Part shown: piece after piece, positions 19,206-26,046 of the stretch
Numbering within the stretch: position 1 is the first letter of the stretch
How the letters are laid out: each line of letters begins with the position of its first letter
Source of the DNA: Planctomycetota bacterium
Lineage (GTDB): Bacteria; Planctomycetota; Planctomycetia; Planctomycetales; Planctomycetaceae
NCBI GenBank assembly: GCA_018242525.1
Contig: JAFEBS010000006.1
Span: forward strand, 114,665-178,664
Length of the DNA stretch: 64,000 nucleotides
Direction of reading: 5' to 3'
Translations under genes and position numbers: made by a program
Notes under the pieces: generated by a model
The model's input: the letters and a program-made list of their open reading frames with translations, nothing else
Databases searched by the model: none
Told to the model about the DNA's origin: nothing

Positions 19206-19356
19206 GATTCGCCTCCTGCAGGGATCCTACCAGCACGACGGACGCGGTAGAATGGCCGCTTTGATTCGCCGCACGGCCAGACACACTGGCCACCAACGTC
19301 GATCGTCATTCAACCAGGGCTCACTGTGGTCCGACCCCGGTCACCCTGCCGTGAGC

Positions 19357-20169
19357 TTACGCCGGCCGAGTGCCTTTGCATGCCGGAAACTTTGAGCAGC
19401 CGTAGAACGATGAACCGGCGTTGACTCCCCGTTTGGCCGTTCTGGAGACCATCGGACTGCCACACTGCGGACACATCTTGAAAACGGACGCAGGGTCGTG
19501 CGCGTCGTCAGGTTCCGCGTTGGAGTTTGCGGGTTGGACGCTCTGAATGAGTCGGGCTAACTTGTTGTCGTCGATCAGGTCGATGTGATTTTCATTAGCA
19601 AATGTGACGGCAGCTTCAGTGAATCTTCCGGACGTCACGACGATACCCCACTGAGCCTTTTCGCTGGTGACGACCCCCAGAAGTTCGCGGATAACCTTGA
19701 CGCCGACACTCCATTTCTTCCAATGTTTGCATTGAACGAGTGATACCTGGTTGTTCTTCCGCAACCGGATATCGACCCCACCGTCACCGGAGGCACGGCC
19801 AGAGTGCTCGACTGCATATCCCTGACGGCGGAACGCTTCGCAGAGTAGCTTTTCAAACTCAAACCAATCGAGATGCCGGATGTCGTCGTGATTCTTCACA
19901 CCATCCAGCCGTCGTCGATTCGTAAACTTCGTAGCCTCAGCTGCGCCCCAAATCAACAGCACAAGCCCCCCGGCATACGGAGCGAACGCCTTCGCCAACA
20001 TCCCCATCGGAGCGACGATGAGTTCTGCGGGCTCCTTATTCTTCAAGGAATCTCCTGCTTTCAGCATCGGCCACCACCACGGAGCCACCCAGCCAAGCAT
20101 TACATACACCACGAAGGCTAAGATCGGCCCAACAAACCACGGTGCCATCTGAAGAATCTCAAACAACAT
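19357..20169 (-). CDS. Membrane-anchored Mrr-type restriction endonuclease with C4 zinc finger
   Basis: The start at ATG 20169 follows GGAGCAGTG; two ATGs further up are possible but lack such a site. The 270-residue product has two hydrophobic helices (about 10-30 and 62-78). The Mrr_cat nuclease core follows at 100-210: WFEFEKLLCEAFRRQGY, then Asp133 in DGGVDIRL and Gln146-x-Lys148 in QCK, the PD-(D/E)xK set. A C-terminal topoisomerase-type zinc finger has Cys233, Cys236, Cys258 and Cys264 (CPQCGSPMV ... GCSKFPAC). Mrr-family proteins cut modified DNA, but versions with membrane helices and a zinc finger may instead act in DNA damage or nucleic acid sensing. No methylase is near. Fold call is sure, target unknown. 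Confidence 0.88.
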   Translation of the reverse strand: MLFEILQMAPWFVGPILAFVVYVMLGWVAPWWWPMLKAGDSLKNKEPAELIVAPMGMLAKAFAPYAGGLVLLIWGAAEATKFTNRRRLDGVKNHDDIRHLDWFEFEKLLCEAFRRQGYAVEHSGRASGDGGVDIRLRKNNQVSLVQCKHWKKWSVGVKVIRELLGVVTSEKAQWGIVVTSGRFTEAAVTFANENHIDLIDDNKLARLIQSVQPANSNAEPDDAHDPASVFKMCPQCGSPMVSRTAKRGVNAGSSFYGCSKFPACKGTRPA

Positions 20170-20497
20170 CACTGCTCCAGACGGTCCGTCATGCCTCCGC
20201 CCCATGCTGTTCGCCCCCCCCAGAAAAATGAATTCTGCCATCCTCAATTCTTCTGCCCCTTCACACGTCCTTTCCCGCTCATGCCGTTAGCTCGCTTTGA
20301 CTTGGCTGGTAGTTTGGGCAACCGATCGAGCCATTCCTGTATCGCATTCGCGATTCATTCACTTCACATGAATTCAATGCAGAATTCAACACGGAATCAC
20401 GTTTTGCATCATTGCCGGAAATAGCAACGGCAGAGAGACGAACCACTTTAGGTTTACCTGAGTGAACTTCGCCTTCGTCGTGAAGAACCGCGACGTG

Positions 20498-22282
20498 TCA
20501 GGCCGTTCCACCAATTGTTGATGTGGGACGCACATCGAAGAAGCGCTTGACCAGTTCCGGTGCTGGCGGTTTCGAAAGCAGGCTCACTCCGATCCCGGCC
20601 ACGACGGAAGCCAGCATCCCCCAGACGATGGGATCGAGACCCAGGATGTAATACGGACGGAAGAAGCCCGCGGGACCGATCTTGGGGTCCTGACCAAGGA
20701 TGCTGAGGATCAGTTCCGCGCCCGGCAGCTTGGGATTCCCCGTCGCCCAGTTCTGCATCCATCCGCAGGAGTAGACGCCGAAGTACACCAGGAACCCTCC
20801 CATCATTCCCGCCAGCGCCCCCGATGCCGTGGCGCGTCTCCAGTAACACGCCATCACCACCGGTGCAATGAATGTGGCAGCCCCTGCCGAACCGCTCAGT
20901 ACGACCAGTGCCTGCAGGTACTGCGGCGGATTCAGATTGGCCAGGATGGCAACCATGCCCACTGCGACCATCGAAATCGTCGTGGCTCGACGCAATTGCT
21001 TTTCACTGGCCTTGGGATTGATCAGCTTTGCATAGATGTCTTCCACCATTCCCGAGGCGATCACCAGGACAAAGCAACTGACCGAGGCCATGATCGCTCC
21101 GAACGGGGCGGCCAGGATCAGGCCGCTCACAAACTGGCCGGTCTCGAACGGGAAGTCGCGTGTCACCAGGAGTGACAATCGAGGAATCACCGAATCCGAC
21201 TGCTTGCCCAGATCTGGCAACAGTGAGCGAGCGGCGATGCAGGTCATGATCAGCGGGATGTAGATCAGGCAGTTATAACAGCTCAGCAGCAAAATCGACT
21301 TTCGCATCACTTCCGTATTCTGGGCCGCCATCACGCGGACCATGCTGGCGGGGGACGCAAACCCGGCAAACACCCAGACAAAAAACATCGACAGTGCCAG
21401 ACCCGGCGTCAGGAACTCACGTCCGGCAGTACTGTATCCCGGGCCAAATGCGAGGGCGGGTGATGTAGACGCCACGGCGGCTCGAGACGCCGCTTCCAGG
21501 CCTCCCGCCATCGGGACCGCCAGGCAGACCAGCAGCATGACTCCGATGACCATCATCACGCTTTGAAACAGGTCGGTCCAGACCGATGCCATGAATCCGC
21601 CGATCAGCGTGTATCCCACGACGGTGATCGAAAACACCATCAGCCCGATGTAATACTTGGAACTGAGCGGAAACCAGGTCCGCATCGTCTGCCGAAAAGT
21701 TTTTGGAGTCGCCGCCGCAGACTCTGTCGACTCGCCGGACTGCGTGGCAACTGGAGCGTCGTAGTCTTCCGTCAGAGCCAGGATGCCACTGCCCGGCCAG
21801 GCGTGCTCCATGATCGTGGCCCCCGCCTTGAACTGGGCGAACATCGTGAATGACAGGAAAAACATGATCATCACCGACGCCAGCAGTCCCACGCGAGAAT
21901 CTCCGAACCGCTCCCGCAACAGGTCGGGAACGGTGACCGCATTTGTCTGCCGACTCAACTGAGCCAATCGCTTGCCAACCACGGCGAATCCGGTCAGCGG
22001 CACGATCATGTAACTGGCGATCCACACGGCCACAATCCAACCGAAGCTGTAGACCAGCGACGGAAACCCCATGAACGTGCCACCGCTTTGCACGGTGGCG
22101 GTCAGCGCCAATGTCCATGCTCCCAGTCCACGGTTCCCCAGGAAGAAACCCTGCATGAAGTCTTTCTTTTCCATCGCCTTCTGCGCCACGGTTCCCAGCC
22201 AAACGGACGCGGCGATGAACAACAACAGCGCGGCCAGCACGCTGTATCCAGGCGTTTGAACCTCGTCGACGGCAATCAGCAT
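20498..22282 (-). CDS. Sodium:solute symporter (SSF family)
   Basis: The start at ATG 22282 (MLIAVDEVQTPGYSV) follows GAGGAATCCC. The 594-residue product has about 13 hydrophobic helices and the SSF signature segments GGTFMGFPSLVYSFGW, GYTLIGGFMASVWTDLFQS and GSAGAATFIAPVVM. It imports an organic solute with Na+; the closest type is the pantothenate symporter PanF, because the adjacent upstream gene encodes a DUF997/YhdT-like protein, which accompanies PanF-like carriers. It is the last gene of a four-gene minus-strand operon beginning with an NSS transporter at 24728. An unusual acidic, Ser/Thr-rich loop (about residues 183-202) interrupts the usual helix pattern. Confidence 0.9.
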   Translation of the reverse strand: MLIAVDEVQTPGYSVLAALLLFIAASVWLGTVAQKAMEKKDFMQGFFLGNRGLGAWTLALTATVQSGGTFMGFPSLVYSFGWIVAVWIASYMIVPLTGFAVVGKRLAQLSRQTNAVTVPDLLRERFGDSRVGLLASVMIMFFLSFTMFAQFKAGATIMEHAWPGSGILALTEDYDAPVATQSGESTESAAATPKTFRQTMRTWFPLSSKYYIGLMVFSITVVGYTLIGGFMASVWTDLFQSVMMVIGVMLLVCLAVPMAGGLEAASRAAVASTSPALAFGPGYSTAGREFLTPGLALSMFFVWVFAGFASPASMVRVMAAQNTEVMRKSILLLSCYNCLIYIPLIMTCIAARSLLPDLGKQSDSVIPRLSLLVTRDFPFETGQFVSGLILAAPFGAIMASVSCFVLVIASGMVEDIYAKLINPKASEKQLRRATTISMVAVGMVAILANLNPPQYLQALVVLSGSAGAATFIAPVVMACYWRRATASGALAGMMGGFLVYFGVYSCGWMQNWATGNPKLPGAELILSILGQDPKIGPAGFFRPYYILGLDPIVWGMLASVVAGIGVSLLSKPPAPELVKRFFDVRPTSTIGGTA

Positions 22283-22363
22283 GGGATTCCTCGGCAACTG
22301 GCAAGGCGGGTCACAGATTCAAGGCGGGAAAGATCGGCGGTCGTGACTGGAAAACGCGGGACG

Positions 22364-22660
22364 TCAATTCTCCAGATCCGCATCCTGCATGAAGCAAAAC
22401 GAAAACACTCCCGAGACAATCGTGCAAACTCCCCACGGCACGACGACTCCCCAGAAAATCCAGTCGGGAAAACCGAGGATATACGTCAACGACTGGGGAT
22501 CACGGCCAGAACTCGTGGGATCGCCGGGATCACGCATGTACCCGTAAAGGCTGCAATAACCGACGCAGTAGATGGTGGTCAGCAGCCAGATCGACAGTGC
22601 CGCGATGGCCTCCCGCCGTGCTGATTTTAGCAGCGGATGTTCGTTCGCGTGTGACATCAT
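22364..22660 (-). CDS. DUF997/YhdT-like small subunit of a sodium symporter
   Basis: The 98-residue product starts at ATG 22660 after AGGAAACCG (a second ATG follows at once). It has an N-terminal segment with RREAIAALSIW, a helix, a soluble stretch, then FPDWIFWGVVVPWGVCTIV and a final DADLEN-type acidic end. This layout matches DUF997 (YhdT), small two-helix membrane proteins encoded beside SSF transporters and believed to be accessory subunits. Here it lies 81 bases before the SSF gene and 32 bases after a 38-aa membrane protein gene, within one minus-strand operon. Naming rests on pattern and context. Confidence 0.8.
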   Translation of the reverse strand: MMSHANEHPLLKSARREAIAALSIWLLTTIYCVGYCSLYGYMRDPGDPTSSGRDPQSLTYILGFPDWIFWGVVVPWGVCTIVSGVFSFCFMQDADLEN

Positions 22661-22692
22661 CGGTTTCCTGAATTGTCTGGCGGACGAGTCAC

Positions 22693-22809
22693 TCAGTCCT
22701 CGGAACCAAGTTGTCGCTTGGACGTCAGCAACTTGTAAAAGCAATACGCGACATTCAACACAATGACCGTACAGACGGCGATCATGAACCCCATTGCAGC
22801 GGATGACAT
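22693..22809 (-). CDS. 38-aa single-helix membrane protein, MetS-like transporter small subunit
   Basis: Translation of the minus strand from ATG 22809 to TGA 22693 gives 38 residues (MSSAAMGFMIAVCTVIVLNV, then AYCFYKLLTSKRQLGSED): one hydrophobic helix followed by a charged tail. The ATG lies two bases beyond the stop of the NSS transporter, with GGGAG 9 bases before it, so the pair is translationally coupled. Small proteins of this size and place are known as MetS in the methionine/alanine importer MetPS, where the NSS-type carrier needs the small subunit. It is too short for routine gene calling. Confidence comes from the coupling and helix; the partnership with the NSS protein is inferred. 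Confidence 0.8.
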   Translation of the reverse strand: MSSAAMGFMIAVCTVIVLNVAYCFYKLLTSKRQLGSED

Positions 22810-22811
22810 GT

Positions 22812-24728
22812 TCAGGTTCTCCCTTCAGAGGTTCGTTTGCGCCAGGCGATCCAGACCAGCACAGTAAAGAAGGCGTAAACGCCGATCATCACCAGGCGAT
22901 CCAGATTACGCACAAAGGGCAGTCGGCTGTAGAACAGTTCCGCCTTCGAGCGGGTTTCGGTCAACTCATTCACCCTGGAGGTTCGGGCATCCGCGGACAA
23001 TTCCCCCAGTGCGGTCATCGCCTTGATCTGCTCTTCAAGCTTCAGAACCCGGGCGTCGCGCTCATACTCAATCAAGTGGGTGTCCGAACCGACCTTGGTG
23101 ATCTCGTCTTGCAAACTCTGAATTCGTTTGGCAAGATCCGCCGCCGAAAGTTTCAGCTCTTCAATCTCGGCATCAATGCCATGCAACTTTGACTTGCGGG
23201 CGTCTGCAACATCCCGGTGCAGCAGCTTGCCGACGACACTGCCACTGTCCCACTCCCAGGCCGGTGGCGCCTGTCCCCCGGCCAGGACTGCCAGGTACGG
23301 CTGCCAGCCTGCCTTCGGCTGAAATACGGATCCGACCAGGATCAACGCGAGAAAGACGGGAGTCACGTACTGGATGATGTATTTGAAGACGATCGGGATC
23401 TGCAGTTCCGCCCCCTTCATCATCTCGGCCCAGCCACGATTCATGCCGAACATCCAGGCAAACAGGATTGTTTCGCCCAGGGCAAACACCACCAGCATGA
23501 ACGTACTGGCCCAGTAGTCGAATTCGTCGTTGAATGTCTGGGAATTCAGAATTGCCACCGGAATCGCCAGCGGCAGCAACAACATTCCAAACGTGATGGC
23601 ACTGCGCTCGCGGGAGAATTTGAACTCTTCCTGCAGAAATGCCATGACCGGTTGCCCCATGGCGAGCGAACTGGTGATCGCCGCGAAGAACAACAACCCG
23701 AACCAGAACACACCGGCCGCCGGGGCAAACGCACCCCAGTTGTTGAACAGCGTCGGAAACACCAGGAACCCCAGGCCGAATCCAGATCCGCCACTGGTCA
23801 GGTTGACAACCTCGGGCAACCCCAGATACGCGACCGCAATCGGAATCAGAATCGTTCCGCCGAGCAACACTTCGCAGAATTCATTGGTCCAGGCTGCCGT
23901 CGCCCCCGTCAATGCAATGTCATCGTGCTCACGCAGGTACGACGAATAGCAGTGAATCGTTCCCATCCCGATCGACAGCGTAAAGAAAATCTGTCCTGCG
24001 GCCGCAAGCCAGACCGAGGGGTCCGCCAGCGCCGTGAAGCGGGGTTGCCAGACGAAATTCAAACCCACCATCGGGCTGACCTTGGCAAGTTCATCGGTTT
24101 GCGGGCTGATCATCAAGCCGCGAGCGGCCAGTACGAACGCGAAGACAATCAGCAGCGGCATCCCGATTTTGGAAACGATCTCGATCCCCTTGGCCAGGCC
24201 TTTGGACAGGATAAAGACGTTTAGGCAGATACAAAGCAGAAACAGCAGCATCCCCCACGCGCTGATGGCCACCATTTCGTACTCACGTTCGCCGGTCAAC
24301 TGTCTGAAGAATCCGCCCACTGCCGCCGGAGTCATCCCGTGAAACCCGTTGACGGCCGAGAACCCTGCGTACGCCAGGCACCAGGTTTCGATATACAGAT
24401 AGTACGAAGCAATCGTCAGGCAGACCCACAGACCCATCACTCCAAAGTACTTCCAGACTCTGTTGCGATGAAACGACTGAAAGACCCCCGGAGTCGAATG
24501 GTGTCCCTGCTGCCCGCCATAGCGGCCCATCGCCCATTCGACCCAGATCAGCGGCAGACCGACCACCACCAGTGCAACCAGGTACGGGATCAGAAACGCT
24601 CCGCCACCATTCTTGGCCGCCTGAGCCGGGAATCGCAGAAAATTCCCCAAGCCAACGGCGTTGCCGGCCATCGCCAGCACCAGGCCGACACGCGATGCCC
24701 ACTGTTCGCGTTTGGGAGTTTCGCTCAT
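22812..24728 (-). CDS. Sodium:neurotransmitter symporter (NSS) family transporter with coiled-coil insertion
   Basis: The start at ATG 24728 follows GAGGAATGC and begins MSETPKREQWASRVGLVLAM, the standard NSS opening, with the GNAVGLGNFLRFP sodium-binding segment next. About 11 helices run to residue 485. NSS carriers import amino acids with Na+. The 638-residue protein is much longer than the usual 450-550. The extra part is a soluble Glu/Lys/Leu-rich segment at about 514-594 (for example KSKLHGIDAEIEELKLSAAD) predicted to be coiled coil, followed by a last helix at 611-628. It is the first gene of an operon with a MetS-like peptide, a YhdT-like protein and an SSF carrier. The substrate is not evident. 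Confidence 0.92.
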   Translation of the reverse strand: MSETPKREQWASRVGLVLAMAGNAVGLGNFLRFPAQAAKNGGGAFLIPYLVALVVVGLPLIWVEWAMGRYGGQQGHHSTPGVFQSFHRNRVWKYFGVMGLWVCLTIASYYLYIETWCLAYAGFSAVNGFHGMTPAAVGGFFRQLTGEREYEMVAISAWGMLLFLLCICLNVFILSKGLAKGIEIVSKIGMPLLIVFAFVLAARGLMISPQTDELAKVSPMVGLNFVWQPRFTALADPSVWLAAAGQIFFTLSIGMGTIHCYSSYLREHDDIALTGATAAWTNEFCEVLLGGTILIPIAVAYLGLPEVVNLTSGGSGFGLGFLVFPTLFNNWGAFAPAAGVFWFGLLFFAAITSSLAMGQPVMAFLQEEFKFSRERSAITFGMLLLPLAIPVAILNSQTFNDEFDYWASTFMLVVFALGETILFAWMFGMNRGWAEMMKGAELQIPIVFKYIIQYVTPVFLALILVGSVFQPKAGWQPYLAVLAGGQAPPAWEWDSGSVVGKLLHRDVADARKSKLHGIDAEIEELKLSAADLAKRIQSLQDEITKVGSDTHLIEYERDARVLKLEEQIKAMTALGELSADARTSRVNELTETRSKAELFYSRLPFVRNLDRLVMIGVYAFFTVLVWIAWRKRTSEGRT

Positions 24729-24921
24729 GCATTCCTCGCTCAGGTTGAAGCCGCGTTGTGCCCGGGACACGGTTTTGTCGCATGAACATGGCCAAGACAG
24801 CGGCGTACGTCAACCGTCGGGCGATCCCGAAGATTCCGTTGACGAGCTGCCTCAGGCGTGATATGGACCGAAGCCGCCGGCGTACGAGTTCCTGCTCGCC
24901 GACCGGAAACGGACTGAATTC

Positions 24922-25386
24922 ATGCGCATCGAACCACTGGCCGCACATCAGCATTTGATTCCGACTATTGCGGAACATCTGCGTCAGGAATGGAAGGACT
25001 TTGCGCCGTGGTCAGACATCGCCGTGATCGAAGCACGCCTGCGAGACGCTTCAGGGTCTGCTCCATTTCCGTACTGCCTGGTCGCAGTTTCGGCTGCGGG
25101 AGAATTCCTGGGAACAGCATCGGTCAAACGGAACGAACTGCCAGGTCACCCGGACAAACCGTTTTGGCTGAGCGAAGTCCTTGTTCCGAAACCGCTTCGC
25201 GGTCAAGGCATTGGCCGTCGACTGATCGAGCAGATTGTCGAGTCCGCGCGATCGTCGGGAATACCGTCGCTGTTTCTTTATACGCCAGATCAGCAGGAAC
25301 TGTACCGCAGATTGGGCTGGGAAGACTGCTGCCAGGAATTCGTCAATGGCGAGGTTGTGACAATCATGTGTCGCACATTGGCTTGA
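24922..25386 (+). CDS. GNAT-family N-acetyltransferase
   Basis: The 154-residue product has the GNAT fold: central strands with FLGTASVKRNELPGH, FWLSEVLVPKPLRGQGIGRR holding the acetyl-CoA pyrophosphate loop (RGQGIGRRL), and SLFLYTPDQQELYRRLGWE near the end. It transfers an acetyl group from acetyl-CoA to an amine; the target is unknown. It is divergent from the NSS operon, with 193 bases between. The ribosome binding site is weak. Its fold is sure, its role is not. Confidence 0.9.
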   Translation: MRIEPLAAHQHLIPTIAEHLRQEWKDFAPWSDIAVIEARLRDASGSAPFPYCLVAVSAAGEFLGTASVKRNELPGHPDKPFWLSEVLVPKPLRGQGIGRRLIEQIVESARSSGIPSLFLYTPDQQELYRRLGWEDCCQEFVNGEVVTIMCRTLA

Positions 25387-25464
25387 ATTCGCGCGGCGGG
25401 AAAGAGACTTCCTTTCTTCTGTTCGTCTGTTTCGTGGAGCATATCCTCAGCCATAAAATGATCA

Positions 25465-25662
25465 GTGGGCTACCCTGCCAACGTCTTCACGTACGGCACC
25501 AGTATGATTCATGATCAACTCGACAACGATCCGCTTAAAGAGTTTGAACCCGACGCGGCTCCGCTGATCAGTCTCGTAATTCAGCGTGTCGACGAATCAA
25601 TGCTGCGCGAGATTGCCGAGGCGGACTATGGAGTTAATCAAATATACACTGACTTGTGGTGA
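25465..25662 (+). pseudogene. Short uncharacterised ORF, possible gene remnant
   Basis: The frame opens with a GTG (MGYPANVFTYGTSMIHDQLD) or with an ATG at 25504 and encodes at most 65 residues, acidic and soluble. Phrases such as LREIAEADYGV look like real protein sequence, but there is no ribosome binding site, and it stands between a GNAT gene and inverted repeats. It may be what is left of a longer gene. Not recognised. Confidence 0.3.
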
Positions 25663-25780
25663 GCGCGTACCTTGGGCGGATTCATGACCGGTGCCGTCAG
25701 GACCGGGACGCGGGCACTCCGCTTTTGAGTATTGGCATGCTGCAAGCGTCCGTGGGCTCACCCCGAATGGCACTGACTGT

Positions 25781-25858
25781 GTGAGCCGCAAGGCGCTAGC
25801 CGCGGGTGTATTTTCAGTCGTCTCTCGCAGAACCGGCGGCTAGCACCTTGCCGCTCAC
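25781..25858. repeat. REP-like inverted repeat, 23-bp arms
   Basis: Left arm 25781-25803 begins GTGAGCCGCAAGGCGCTAGC; right arm 25836-25858 is its reverse complement with two mismatches. About 32 bases lie between. The sequence resembles dispersed palindromic repeats found in planctomycete intergenic DNA. Confidence 0.75.
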
Positions 25859-25980
25859 TGCGCAGAGCTTTTTCCGGGAAACAGGACGGTTTTTCGCAAA
25901 CTGCGATTGCCCATCGCATGAAAAAACGGGTATCTCAGCGGTTGTCACAATTCGTGGTCTGTATCGGTACTGGAGCACCC

Positions 25981-26030
25981 AGGCCGGCGTCTTTCCTGCG
26001 CGAGCCGCAGGCGAGGGCCGGCCTTTTTTT
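25981..26030 (+). terminator. Rho-independent terminator or attenuator before the DUF3987 gene
   Basis: Outer stem GGCCGGC (25982-25988) with GCCGGCC (26017-26023), inner stem CCTGCG (25995-26000) with CGCAGG (26006-26011), then seven T at 26024-26030. This is a strong intrinsic terminator shape pointing into the DUF3987 gene, whose ATG is only 16 bases further on. It could end an upstream transcript or attenuate expression of that gene. Confidence 0.7.
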
Positions 26031-26046
26031 ATGAAAGGAGAGTGGC

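Larger units (their letters stand above)
25663..26046. other. Intergenic region with inverted repeat and terminator-like hairpin
   Basis: This 384-bp stretch holds no gene. It contains the 78-bp inverted repeat at 25781-25858 and the terminator-like hairpin at 25981-26030, both described separately. Nothing else was recognised. Confidence 0.5.

Noticed and set aside
19211..19229. A promoter (TGGTAGGAT) for the small membrane protein at 18858-19205
   Set aside because: Its transcript would start within the ribosome binding site, so it is unlikely to be used.
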